Positions 22,567 to 34,029 of a stretch of 64,000 nt of DNA are shown here, piece by piece. The stretch comes from Whitmania pigra (lineage: Eukaryota; Annelida; Clitellata; Hirudinida; Haemopidae). The position numbers and the translations under genes were made by a program. Within the stretch, counting starts at the first letter, position 1; each line of letters begins with the position of its first letter. The notes below the pieces were generated by a model, which did not search any database, was not told the origin of the DNA, and worked only from the letters and a program-made list of their open reading frames with translations. The DNA lies in the NCBI GenBank assembly GCA_021613335.1, contig JAJTWR010000314.1, positions 2,834,501 through 2,898,500 of the forward strand, written 5' to 3'.

Positions 22567-24128
22567 AATGATGCAAAACATGATAATATTATCAATTATA
22601 AGGCTCCATAGAATGAAGCAAAACATTTTATAAAAAATAACTAAAAATGTGTCTATAATACAACAGTTATTACTTAAGTTAATAGCAAGATTAATCGCAA
22701 TTACGATAATTATTATTCATTAAGAGCTCACTCAACGTATGAGGCATTTACCCATGAAAATCCAAATAGTCGTCTCTCTGTTCCACATTTTCCATGCCAA
22801 TATTTGAACGAACAATAATATTTAATGCTGTAATAATACAATCATCACTTTATATTATAATCGTTTATGTCTTTATATGTTGATGTTAAATTAAATTCGA
22901 ATCATTTCTAAGAATAGTGGCTTGCTTTCTCTTTTTGGTAATTACCAGTTGAAGTAGATGCAAAGTAATAAATTATATAAAATTACTGATATTTGAAAAT
23001 TTAAATTTTTACTAAGAAAGGTTTTCGTAGATGATTATTTGATAAAGTACTGCATAACTAGACTTACGACATTATATATTTATTTTTTATTTAATCTTAA
23101 ATGTTATTGTAAATCTATCGAAATTAATTTTTTAAAGACTAGTTTTCAAAAGTTAAATTCACCTATTTCATGGGCGCTATGTTGCGATTGAAAATCAAGC
23201 CCTTCCCAAGGTTACCATGTTGAACACTTTTATAATTTACACTAGAATCAGTTTTAACAAACTTTTTCTTGAACAATTGAACAAAGATTGACATAATAGA
23301 AAATTATGTTCACTATCAAAATCACAATAGTTTGAATAAGATGTGATTAAATCAATTTCATTTAAAGCCCTTGCTGTAATCTTTTCAAATATTAACATAT
23401 GGGTTTTTAAAGCATGAATTTATAAAAAATTTGTTTATTAAAACCTTATAAGAATGCAATCACACTGTCCAAGCAAATCCTGTTGGGTTTGTTAATCCAC
23501 CATGTTTTATTTGATTGGCAATTTTAAAAACATAACTATTTACTTGTAATTCAATATCTGAATCTGCAGTCAAATGAGACCCAGGATATATTGAAACAAG
23601 ATCTTTGTATTTGCCATTAAATGATTTCACCATGAAACAAAGGTAAAGCTGGTTCTAGCCACTCTACCATCACCTGTAAAACTAACATATTCACACTAAC
23701 AATCTTATATAGATTTAGTTGAGAAGATCTAATTTTCGTTATTCATGCCATCATTTGTATTCAACTTCTTACAAGCTCTTGTAACTTTTCTTAATGTTGA
23801 GATGGATGGCAAAGTTAAAATGTTTTCATTTTTAGAAAGGTATCAAAAAACATGTGACAATGACATTTGGTGAATAATTATGACCAAGTTTTTTTGTTTT
23901 CAAAATGATAATTTTTCCTTTTAAAAGTGGAACTTTTATCATCATAATTACTAGGTTTATTACATCTTAAATATTGTTGATGATATTTTGACAGTGTTAT
24001 TTAACTAAATCAGAATATTTTCTTTTCAGAATCTCTTTGTTATTAATAAACAATGTTCAACGATCTCCATTATTTATTTTTAGACAAGCTTCAAGGAAAG
24101 TACAGTTTTTAGTTGTATTTATTATATA
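22567..24128. other. 5' flank of minus-strand receptor; no gene recognised
   Basis: The first 600 bp is duplicated at 40900-41520. A conserved sub-block (ACCCATGAAAATCCAAATAG, then CGTCT) could include an upstream exon or control region, but no convincing leader peptide was found. From 23166 to 24128 I see nothing specific. Confidence 0.4.
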
Positions 24129-25494
24129 CAGTGTTGTGCAGTATCGAATTACATGTAATTCGTTACTGTAATTAATTACATTTTTTGGTAATTTTTACTT
24201 GTAACAATTACAAAAAAGATTTTGTACTCTTACTTGTAACAAATTACTATTTTTGGTCATACTTTTAATTCGTTACCTTTTTGGCGCAAGACGTTACAAA
24301 GTAACATAAATAACATTTTAAATTAGTTTAATTTATTTCAAAAAAATTTAAATTCTAGATTGTTATTCTTTGGTTCGTTCGAGAACCTTCCCCTTCCCGA
24401 TCATCGCTCTTTTGTTATTGTGGTTATCGCCGGTCGTTTTTGTTTTAAATCGGAAATTGTTGATTAGTCATACCGAAGCTTTTTTAATATATAATATTGT
24501 ATACATATAATAATATAAGATAAGATTTAATATATCGTAGTATGGCTTCATTTGAAGCCATTTTTAGTGTCGTTAGCGAAGATAAGAGGAACAAGGGTGA
24601 AGATAGTCCGTGGCCGTATTTGAACAAAATGTTCAGATTTCAATCAAAGGAAAATCATATAAGTATGTATGCCTACTCTGCCAACAGAAACAAAAACTAC
24701 ATGTTCAGCATATGAAGGTTCTTCATCTAACTTGAAGAAGCACGTGGAACGCATGCATCCAACAGAAGTTAAGGAATATGGGATATCTTTGCTAACGATT
24801 GTCAAGCTTGATGAGAAACTGGTAGCCAAAATAGCATCTTCTAATGCAGCAAAGATGGACGAGCTTTGAGCTCTCGTTCATCTGATGCTGACAGTATTGA
24901 AGACAGTTTCTTCAATTGCACAAGGTCAACTGATATTCTGATGCAGTATCTTCGAGACCGATCAGTTGACATGAACATTATTACTGGAAGCGATACCCTG
25001 AAGAAATTATTTATCCAGTTGAACACTCCTCTGCTAGCTAGTGCAGCTGTTGAACGTTATTCAGCTCTTCTGGTATGACAAAGAACAGCTGAAGGACCAT
25101 AATGAGTGACAAACTATTCGAGGACTTAGTTATGTTAAAAATTAACAAAAATTTGTGATTGTAATGTAATAAATAATAAAAACACCAAAAGAATGCATTA
25201 GTTCAAATGTTATTACTTAATGACTGTTAGTACTAGCAGTTAATACCAGTAATTGTTTTAACGATAAGAGAAACAATTCCTTTTAAATAATACGGAATGA
25301 TGTATGATCACAATAATGGCGGCATCAAAGTTACTTGTAATTTTTACTTAAAAGTAACTTTTGGACGCTGTAACTTTTAACTTTTACTTGAGTAAATTTT
25401 TGAGACAATACTCTTACTTATACTTAAGTAGCTTTTTGAGGTATTACTTTTACTTGTAACTAGTTACCGAAATGAGGTAATTTTTACAACACTG
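24129..25494 (+). mobile_element. hAT derivative copy 1, 1366 bp
   Basis: The ends are CAGTGTTGTG and ACAACACTG, with an exact 8-bp target duplication ATTATATA on both sides (24121-24128, 25495-25502). The interior keeps a BED-type zinc finger (VCLLC, later SNLKKHVERMH) and a short hAT dimerisation remnant (ASAAVERYSAL). The frames are interrupted and the DDE core is missing, so it needs a transposase in trans. It is the same length as, and apparently near identical to, the copy at 26571-27936. Confidence 0.92.
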
Positions 25495-25978
25495 ATTATA
25501 TATATTAACAAACGCAAACGCCCCTTTAAATTTGTCAAATTGAAACTACCTATCCCCTAGACCGGAATTAATTCCCTTGGGATAGTTCATTAATGAATTT
25601 GTGAGTCTTTTTTTGGTGTGATTTTTTGGCTATTTGAATATAGTTTTTTGAAAATAAACGAATTCAAACCTTAAAAAAAAAAAAAAAAAAAAAAATTAAA
25701 ACCACAATATTAATGCAAAATCCACTTTGTAAAATTGGCTCCAACAAATTTGTATCCAATTGAGCCACTAACAAAATCACTGTCTCTAAAATGTGGGCAA
25801 GTGAATATTTTGTGGGAGAAAGGTTTTCTCGATGGGTAGGATTGTCATCCAATTTAAAATTTAAATTTTTTATTATTTATCTATTATTTTATATTAGTTT
25901 TATTTTGGTAGTTTTCAAAGCTGGTGAGCTTACGTGTATGCTGATTATTATTCATGTATGTAAGCTTTTACTTTATAT

Positions 25979-28047
25979 TAATAATATAATAATAATAGTT
26001 TATTTCTATGGCGCCTTGAGTCTTCAAGGAACTTTTTGAAGAGATGGGTCTTCAGCTGGCGCTTGAAGAGCTCGAGCGTGGGCTGAGACCGGATAATGGG
26101 GGGCAGGCTATTCCAGACGGCGGGCGAGGCATGAGAGAAGCCTCGGTTGACGATGGATGATTTGTGAACAGGTTGGTGGAGATGAATTATAGAAGATGAG
26201 CGGAGGTGATCGGGGATGTGACGGTGGCGAATGAGATGATGGAGATAAGGGGGGTTGAATGTAGTTAATGTGCGATAAGTGAGTAGAGATATTTTGTAGA
26301 TGATGCGAAGATGGATGGGTAGCCAGTGCAGTTGTGTCAGGGCCTCGGAGCTGTTGAGATAGGGATTAAGAAGAACAAGTTTGGCTAACTTGTTTTGAAT
26401 GCGCTGAAAGGAGAGGGTAAGAGAGGCTGGAGCGCCATACAGGAGGGAGTTGCAGTAGTCAAGGCGGGAGAGAGCAGCAGTCGTGTCAACCGAGAGGAGT
26501 GGGCGGATGTGTCGTATAGCCCAGATGAGATGATTGCAAGATTTTGCTATGGAGGAGGCATGTTGTTTAACAGCGTTGTGCAGTATCGAATTACATGTAA
26601 TTCGTTACTGTAATTAATTACATTTTTTGGTAATTTTTACTTGTAACAATTACAAAAAAGATTTTGTACTCTTACTTGTAACAAATTACTATTTTTGGTC
26701 ATACTTTTAATTCGTTACCTTTTTGGCGCAAGACGTTACAAAGTAACATAAATAACATTTTAAATTAGTTTAATTTATTTCAAAAAAATTTAAATTCTAG
26801 ATTGTTATTCTTTGGTTCGTTCGAGAACCTTCCCCTTCCCGATCATCGCTCTTTTGTTATTGTGGTTATCGCCGGTCGTTTTTGTTTTAAATCGGAAATT
26901 GTTGATTAGTCATACCGAAGCTTTTTTAATATATAATATTGTATACATATAATAATATAAGATAAGATTTAATATATCGTAGTATGGCTTCATTTGAAGC
27001 CATTTTTAGTGTCGTTAGCGAAGATAAGAGGAACAAGGGTGAAGATAGTCCGTGGCCGTATTTGAACAAAATGTTCAGATTTCAATCAAAGGAAAATCAT
27101 ATAAGTATGTATGCCTACTCTGCCAACAGAAACAAAAACTACATGTTCAGCATATGAAGGTTCTTCATCTAACTTGAAGAAGCACGTGGAACGCATGCAT
27201 CCAACAGAAGTTAAGGAATATGGGATATCTTTGCTAACGATTGTCAAGCTTGATGAGAAACTGGTAGCCAAAATAGCATCTTCTAATGCAGCAAAGATGG
27301 ACGAGCTTTGAGCTCTCGTTCATCTGATGCTGACAGTATTGAAGACAGTTTCTTCAATTGCACAAGGTCAACTGATATTCTGATGCAGTATCTTCGAGAC
27401 CGATCAGTTGACATGAACATTATTACTGGAAGCGATACCCTGAAGAAATTATTTATCCAGTTGAACACTCCTCTGCTAGCTAGTGCAGCTGTTGAACGTT
27501 ATTCAGCTCTTCTGGTATGACAAAGAACAGCTGAAGGACCATAATGAGTGACAAACTATTCGAGGACTTAGTTATGTTAAAAATTAACAAAAATTTGTGA
27601 TTGTAATGTAATAAATAATAAAAACACCAAAAGAATGCATTAGTTCAAATGTTATTACTTAATGACTGTTAGTACTAGCAGTTAATACCAGTAATTGTTT
27701 TAACGATAAGAGAAACAATTCCTTTTAAATAATACGGAATGATGTATGATCACAATAATGGCGGCATCAAAGTTACTTGTAATTTTTACTTAAAAGTAAC
27801 TTTTGGACGCTGTAACTTTTAACTTTTACTTGAGTAAATTTTTGAGACAATACTCTTACTTATACTTAAGTAGCTTTTTGAGGTATTACTTTTACTTGTA
27901 ACTAGTTACCGAAATGAGGTAATTTTTACAACACTGTTGTTTAAAGCTGAGATGGGAATCAAAAGTAACGCCGAGAAGTTTTAGGGTAGAAGAAGAAGGA
28001 AGAAGGGTGCCAGCGATAGTTATTGAAGATGGAGGGGATAGGTTTCT
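25979..28047 (-). mobile_element. CR1/Jockey-like LINE 3' end, 5'-truncated, split by hAT
   Basis: On the minus strand it runs from about 28047 to an (ATT)n-type 3' end near 25980, broken at 26571-27936 by a hAT copy. The joined sequence matches the LINE at 41540-43310, for example GCTGGCACCCTTCTTC, CATCTCAGCTTTAAACAACA and TTATCTCCATCATCTCATTC. Only the region after the reverse transcriptase is present. Frames are decayed. Confidence 0.7.
26571..27936 (+). mobile_element. hAT derivative copy 2, 1366 bp
   Basis: The ends are CAGCGTTGTG and ACAACACTG, and the 8-bp target duplication TTGTTTAA occurs on both sides (26563-26570, 27937-27944). The first TIR differs from copy 1 at one base (CAGC against CAGT). 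The interior looks the same as 24129-25494, including the same interrupted frames, so both descend from one recently mobile deletion derivative. It is inserted in LINE sequence. Confidence 0.92.
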
Positions 28048-28320
28048 CTATATTGTAAATTTTCCGTATAATTTAAAACTTAAATTTACATTTATTATTA
28101 TTTATCTATTATTTAATATTTGTTTTATTTTGGTAGTCATCTTATTCCGTTTGTCATTCGTAATTTATAGCGTTATATTCGTTGTTGCAAATATTATTTT
28201 ATATTGAAAATTTTATTTAATTAATAAAAATGTTTTGATACTATACATGAAGTTTATTCATTTGCAAATCTATTAGGGCATAACGCTCTTTACCCCAGAC
28301 GTATGCGAACATAAGGAGGG

Positions 28321-29880
28321 TCAAGTTTTTAGAAGACCCATCCGAGGAAAGAAATTGAGGAAACAGTTCGCTATGCAGATAGAAAACATCTCCTCCATGA
28401 GACATTCAGTTCTGAATCTGGACGCCTTGCCAAGCGACACAAAGCAATTGGGCAACAGAGATGGCATTCCAACGTTTAGGGTAAGTCTATGCCTTACTGA
28501 GTTGTGATTGTGCCATTGAGAAATAAATTTAATTACATCACAGGCTTTGAACCAGATGAGGTATGAAGCCAAGAAGGAAGAACGGGCTCATCAGAACGAA
28601 GTGGAGTCGGTCAAACGCTTCTCCCTGTCGTGACAGTCGTGACCGAAGACCAGTCTGTTACTTACTTGTCTCAGGCCTTCATCAAACTTAAGTCTGATTT
28701 TGGCCGTTATTTTGGATCAGAGAAATTAAAACCGGTTATGGTGATCATGGATGGATCTATAGTCCTTTTAAAGTCCATGCTATTAGTTCTGGGTTATTAA
28801 GAAATAACGCCAAGTAAGGACTGATTATATTCCCATACAAAATGCCAGATGCAATATATGCAAACTTATTTTTTTATCTGACCTTAATTTGCCTATTCTT
28901 CACCAGTGCTTAAGCCACATAATGAAAAATGCTAAGCAGTGGTGCAGGAAATTGTACGTGCATTGATTGTGTTATTAACTTGTTACATTAAATTTCATTG
29001 ACCTGTTTTGAATCTCAGGTTGATCAAAGAGGACTTTAAGGTAGGGATGCATGTCTTTGGATTAGTGCAAGGAATATCTACTCTGAAGGACCTCGAAATG
29101 ATTTTGGAAGCTATCCAGACAGTCTTTTGCAGTCCGTCCCTGTCACAATCTGTTATAAATGCTTGGTCCTTACTGGAATCGAGGTAAGCATTCAATTTCA
29201 CGGCAATGTTATTTCAATTTTAACTATGGTTTGATTTTAATTTTTACGTAATTAGGTTCGAAAATGAGCCTACAGACGATTCCAAACAGTTCTCAGAGCC
29301 AATTGAATTAGATGAGACTGAAAGATAGGGTACGTATTTGTGGCGGTGACTGACAATGTCATTTTTCTTTATCTCAATAATTGGTTTTAACATAGCAGAC
29401 ATTTTATGCCTCGCCGTTTGAAAGAAGAATCATTAAAGTGATGGACAATGCACTCATTACTTGCAGTGGAACAGTTCCGAATAGGTTCTATTATCCGGAG
29501 TTTGTGAGGACCTTTCGGAAAATATTTGTTCCACTTGCACCAATGTAGACATGTCTACTACTGGGTATTTTGTTAACATTTTTTACTTATACAATAACAA
29601 GTACTTGAAACGATTGCTACAACAGGTGATCTAGGAAGACATGGAACAGGAGGAGTGTATGACGATTTCCACAGGAACTTTACTAGGTGTAGTGGACTGA
29701 AAGTTCAGGTGCGTCATAATAGGGAACGATAATAGGGCTGGCATTTCACAATTACTGGATTTCAGAATTACACCAGAAACAATAGAGCGTAAGGGATCAT
29801 GGAGAAATCCCAAAAGAATTTGAAGATGTGGAGACATGGCAAAATCAATGCCAGGCTAGAGGATTTCGTCGCGGTAATTT
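28321..29880 (+). pseudogene. Transposase-like exons of a large element (core part)
   Basis: Several open blocks bounded by splice-like sites are visible. At 28331-28480 a basic block with KKLRKQFAMQIEN precedes a GTAAGT. At 28547-28630 there is a charged block (RYEAKKEERAHQNEVE). At 28655-28800 TYLSQAFIKLKSDFGRYFG precedes PVMVIMDGS, which resembles a DDE-type first Asp. Further blocks lie at 29016-29185 and at 29400-29550 (RFYYPEFVRTFRKIFVPLAPM). The last resembles transposases with a 'pLWtgLLL'-like C-terminal region. Stops and frameshifts are present. Downstream, the Ulp1-like and PHD parts at 34030-34910 lie in the same orientation. I favour a decayed DNA transposon of the KDZ/Zisupton kind, but the family is uncertain. 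Confidence 0.4.
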
Positions 29881-30182
29881 TTTGAATTTCTTATTTCATT
29901 TATGGTGTATGTACAGTTCTAGAAAAAATATTACGACAGTCCCCATTTTTTGTAATAACTTAAGTTTAAATTATCGTCCGAAACTCAAATTTAGAAGAAC
30001 TGTGTAATATACTTAAAGAACATAACTCGTATATTTTTTTTCACTTTGATCAAGAATTAAACGCAAATTCCTCAAAAATCCATTTTTTTGCATAGAAATA
30101 TTGTTACGACAGGTTACAAATAAACTCATGAATTTCAGTATTTTGGCAAAAAATTTTATTTAAAACTAAATGAAATAATGTT

Positions 30183-30884
30183 TCAATAAGATGTCATTCC
30201 TCCTTTTTTAGAAATAACATCTATGCACTTATTTTTCATTGAGAAAATCAGTGTTTTGATGATGTTTTCATCCAAATTTCTCCAGGCACTCCAAATCGCT
30301 TCTTTCAAATAATTTTCTGTGTTATGTTGCTGCCCATTGCCATAAACTGATCTTAAAAGAAGGCCCCAGACATTTTCAATCATATTCAAGCCGGTTGAAC
30401 ACGCCGGCCAGTCCATCACTTGCATGTTGGACTCCTGGAAATATGCTCTGGTTGCCTTGGAAACATGACTAGGGGCATTATCCTGCTGAAATTCATGTTG
30501 TTTTGTTTCAGCAAAAGGAAGAAGATGATCCTTGAGCATTTTGACGTACTTCTGAGAGTCCTGCCTCCCTTTCAAAATCACCAGTTCAGTCCTCCCAAAT
30601 GCTGAAATTCTTCCCCAGACCATCATAGAGCCTCCTCCGTGTTTTCTGCTATAAAAAACCTCTCTTTCTTTTCTGAGATCATGCCAGTAGTATTTATAGC
30701 CGTCTGGCCCATCAAGGTTGAATTTTTTTTTCTTCTGTGAAAATTACGCGTTCCCATCTTTCGTTGTAGCCGACCATCTCTTTGGCCCAGAAGAGGCGTT
30801 TTTTCTTGTGATGGACTTTCAACGCTGGAGCTCGCTTTTGCATTTCGTATCTCTGCTGTCCACTTGACAAACTTGCGACAGTCA
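30183..30884 (-). pseudogene. Tc1-like transposase, catalytic part
   Basis: On the minus strand from 30884, a MQKRAPALKVHHKKKR segment leads into RLFWAKEMVGYNERWE. Next come NLDGPDG (first catalytic Asp), VWGRISAFGRTEL, FQQDNAPSHVS (second Asp) and NMIENVWG (third acid, Glu), ending at SY before the stop near 30183. DD34E-type spacing is plausible. At least one stop separates the first Asp region from the 30183-30626 open frame. The helix-turn-helix start is displaced to 32776-33006. Confidence 0.8.
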
Positions 30885-30990
30885 GTCCGACAGCAGAAGC
30901 GTGTGCTTCCTTAAAGCTGGCCCTTTGGGTTTATTTGAATTTATTTAGTGCTTTCGTCTTTTGCTTGTCCTATGTATATAACGGCTTGTT
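30885..30990 (-). repeat. Short interspersed repeat (copy 1)
   Basis: GTCAGTCCGACAGC, then GAAGC, then CTGGCCCTTTGGGTTTATTT, and ATATAACGGCTTGTT recur at 46236-46345. Orientation and full length are unknown. It may be a SINE end or part of a larger element. Confidence 0.55.
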
Positions 30991-31526
30991 ATACCACTTT
31001 TAAACCTATTTAAACCACTTAAAAAAAAATAATAACATAAGAAATAATAAAGAAAAACAAGAACAACAAATCGAGTAATTACAAAAACAATGGAGACATG
31101 GATTGAATAATTTACAAATTACGACACTATCAACCACGGTTGGATCGATGATGATGATGACGACGATGTCATCGACTACGACGATGATGAAGGTCCTTGT
31201 AGGATGCTGATGATGATTATAAATATTCTAGTCTTTGAATAAGACTTACTTTAAAAGTTCATAAAATTAAAAAAATCATATTTTGTACGACCAAAACAGT
31301 ATATTTTTAATGTTAATTTTATTTTAGCATTTAAAGTCACTGTAGTCCTGTGTGTCTTCTTGATCAACAAAAAATAACCAATTCTTTTCATTTTCTCATT
31401 TTTATAATAACCAAATATCAAATTTTTGTAAATATTCATCTGTCTTTGAAATTATTTATAAAAAAGTTGACAATAATACAATTTGAGGATGATAACAAAC
31501 TGTACATTCAGAAGATCAACATATGA

Positions 31527-32462
31527 CTACCAGTTGAGTGGGTGACTCTCTTCAGTAGCATTCGGATCTTCCACGTAGACCTTGATGGTATTGTCCATCC
31601 CGCAGGTTATAAGCCTCGAGTCGGTCCTGTCGAAAGTCATGGCTTTGACATTAGAGTACGTCTGACCAGGTGAAGAAGGAAGACACTGAAAGTTGTGACC
31701 TGACGACCAATCAAAGAAGCACAGGTCTCCATCTATATTTTCCGACACGAAGACGTCTTCGGTATTAATGGCCAGTGCTGTAATTAAATTGGGTCCACGT
31801 ATGTCTTGGATGAAAACACCGTCCGGGATACTCCACTGATTCAGGTCTTTAAATGATGCTGCAGCCATCATGTTCAGGTTTGAGTGGAGTACAAAGGGTG
31901 TCGTGCAAAAATGTTTATTGGTCAGAGTTATCCTCTCCTTCCCTGCCACGATGTCCCAAAGACGAATGGTGTTGTCGTAGGACATTGAGATGATCTCAGG
32001 TTCGCTGCCCCGACAACAAACTTGGCTGACGCCATATTCGTTACCTCTCGAGCAATGTGTTTGAACCTTGGTTCTTACATCCCAGAGTCTAATAGTCCCA
32101 TCTCTACAACCGCCAACAAGCAAGTCCAACTTATCGTGGTAATCAAGTGACTCGTGACCGCGATATCCGTCGTAATGCCTAACAACCTTGTTCTGTTCGA
32201 GATCCCAGCATTTGATCAGCTCGGCATCGCAACAATAGAGATAAGAATGATGATTTCCTACAGCCAAATCATTAATAAAACCTGTCAGAGAGAGCTGAAG
32301 CTCTCCAGAGTACAGATCCCAGATTGTTATCTTTCCTTCGTGCGATCCCGTGGCGAACCACTCGTTTCGATGATCGACGACAATACAAAACATCCAATCT
32401 ACGTGTCCCCTTATGACCCTAGACAGCTTCCAGGGGGCATGCCAGATTGGTTTGCTGGGTTC
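31527..32462 (-). pseudogene. PLRG1/PRL1-like WD40 protein copy, intronless and truncated
   Basis: PLRG1 (Prp46/PRL1) is a WD40 subunit of the spliceosomal Prp19-associated complex. The open frame runs from just after TAA at 32463-32465 to TAG at 31527. It shows WHAPWKLSRVIRGHVDW, KITIWDLYSGELQLSLTG, IKCWDLEQNKVVRHYDG, TIRLWDVRTKV, TIRLWDIVAGKERITLTN, QWSIPDGVFIQDI and TIKVYVEDPNATEESHP, in PLRG1 order. Several WD repeats have short deletions and lack the usual GH. The normal C-terminal basic residues after HPxxW are missing. The N-terminal third is absent or lies beyond an in-frame stop. No introns are seen. It is nested in a transposon, so a retrocopy or captured fragment is likely. Expression cannot be judged. 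Confidence 0.75.
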
Positions 32463-32775
32463 TTACATGCTGCTTTTGGCTTCAACGGTTGCTTTCGATG
32501 AAATGTTAATGTATTTGTAATTATTTGTTTTGATTATTGTCCATAACATGCCAGACTTGTAATCCAAAAAACTATAAATACGAATATAATTTTTAATTAT
32601 ATAATTAATTAATTTTAAAAAATGTAATATAAATATTTTTATTTAATAAATTAAATTTTAATGTTTAATAATTAAAAAGACACACTGATGAAAAGATAAT
32701 ATAGTATTTTTTTATTTATTTTATTTTATGAAGTCCGTAGAGGACCGAAGCCTCTTACTTCTTACGAAGCCACTA

Positions 32776-33006
32776 TCAAACAGCAAAACATTGAGGATTA
32801 AGATAATTGCAGACTGCCCTAACATGGACATCCAAGTCCAGCTTATCTTTTAGCTGTTTACACGAATATTCTCCTTGTGAAGCCTCCCTGATGAGGCGTC
32901 TCTGAATCTGATTAGAGAGTTTTGTCGGTCTTCCGCCCTTGTACTTCTTCCCATATGAGTCTGGATCATCCAAATAACATTTGATGACAGTTCTTGACCT
33001 ATTCAA
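32776..33006 (-). pseudogene. Tc1-like transposase, N-terminal helix-turn-helix part
   Basis: The minus-strand frame has RSRTVIKCYLDDPDSYGKK followed by GRPTKLSNQIQRRLIREAS, the paired-like HTH and GRPxxL region typical of Tc1 transposases. Its C-terminal end (near RAVCNYL) is where the match to the catalytic piece at 30884 should continue. The reading frame also breaks upstream near 33020. Confidence 0.7.
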
Positions 33007-33429
33007 CTCATTTGCAATCTTTTTTATTCAATAGTTTGCCTTCCCCAAGGCCTTAACTTGTCCTCTTTCTCCTTCTGTCAAACCTGCTTTCTTTTCCGTG
33101 ATGAAATGAATGTAAAAGGAAGTTTTGAATTTCACACTCCTTTACATAGCCTTCTTAATGACAATTTAATGTTTGATCCTTCTGATGAGACTTTGAAATT
33201 GATGAAACGAGCCCAAACCGGAAACTGTCGTAATAATATTTCCAGGCCAAAAATGGTTCATTTGCATAATTTACGGGAACCATTAACCCACATGAAAAGA
33301 AATTTTGCACGATGCTTACAAATGGTGCTTTACGTTATTGCTGAAAATTTCATCAAGATATTTTAATTTGTAAGGAAATTACCATGAAAAGTGGGCATGT
33401 CGCAACAATATTTCTAGCACTGTATGTAT

Positions 33430-33965
33430 TTATTCTTTTATCGTTAAATTAACTATTTCCATTAGGATTACAAAAAATTGTACAGCGGAATGGTCCAGCA
33501 TTTCTCTGATACATCACGCGTCCTTCCTCAAAAAGTAATTCATCTCAATTCATTGCGTTTCGATCTCTAAAATGCACTTTATTACAATCTGTTGCAGAGT
33601 GGTAAGGCAAAACAGATAGAAAATGAGATATGGAGAAAGAAACCGGAAAAAGATCCCATAGATAATACAGTTGGTATTTACTCGAATGCCCCCAAACACC
33701 CTCTAAAATCTGCGCAAAAGGTAATTTTCAATTCTTTTGCAGAGCTCGTTATACAACTAACTCACTTCTTTTTTTTTTTAAAGTTCTATGATGATGCAAA
33801 AAAAAATTGAGAGCGCTAACAAGCAAGTCATAGCAAGATGAAATGCCAAGCAGTGCGAAGGTATCAGTTTTCATAACTGCCTTCCATAATACATCATAAT
33901 TACAGGTGGTACCCAAACAAACAGAAGACATTGTGATTATCGATGAGGAAAACGACAGCACCAAA
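33430..33965 (+). pseudogene. Exon-like blocks between transposase and Ulp1-like parts
   Basis: Three AG/GT-bounded open blocks are visible: about 33469-33533, 33599-33720 (SGKAKQIENEIWRKKPEKD onward, ending SAQK before GTAATT) and 33906-33966 (VVPKQTEDIVIIDEENDST). They lie in order with the surrounding relic and may be its linker exons. None is recognisable by family. Confidence 0.35.
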
Positions 33966-34029
33966 GTATATCATGTATTTTGATTGAACGCTTTAATTTT
34001 TCAGTTATAATTGAAAAACAATCTTTGTG

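Larger units (their letters stand above)
25840..28290 (+). mobile_element. Helitron-like repeat interrupted by LINE and hAT
   Basis: The 25840-25978 part (CAAAGCTGGTGAGCTTACG and on to TAAGCTTTTACTTTATATT) and the 28048-28290 part (GTAAATTTTCCG onward, CCGTTTGTCATTCGTAATTT) together line up with 3818-4030. The LINE at about 25979-28047 lies between them, with TATATT at both junctions as a possible short target duplication. Confidence 0.5.
30885..32775 (-). other. Inserted segment within the Tc1 element
   Basis: Transposase homology breaks at about 30884 and resumes at about 32776. The insert begins with a repeat also found at 46236-46345, then AT-rich DNA with a (GAT)n run at 31141-31220, then the PLRG1-like copy at 31527-32462. 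Exact insertion boundaries and target duplication could not be fixed by eye. Confidence 0.55.
29914..33422 (-). mobile_element. Tc1/mariner-like element with IR/DR ends, carrying an insertion
   Basis: A TA dinucleotide flanks both ends (29912-29913 and 33423-33424). The outer termini read CAGTTCTAGAAAAAATATT and, reversed, CAGTGCTAGAAATATTG. A second related repeat, (T)AGAAATATTGTTACGACAG, lies inward at 30092-30114, and its inverse is at 33224-33245. This double-repeat layout is the IR/DR type known from Sleeping Beauty-like Tc1 elements. The transposase is on the minus strand in two pieces, 32776-33006 and 30183-30884, separated by about 1.9 kb of inserted DNA. The whole element sits inside the transposase/Ulp1/PHD relic. 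Confidence 0.85.

Noticed and set aside
22740..22800. Leader exon for the minus-strand receptor starting with ATGGAAAATGTGG
   Set aside because: It joins before a GTAAATG but the peptide is hydrophilic, not a signal sequence, and the related copy at 41100-41155 differs, so it was not used as the start.
26040..26570. GC-rich open stretch that might be a host gene
   Set aside because: It matches the LINE 3' region at 41540-43310 in reverse orientation.
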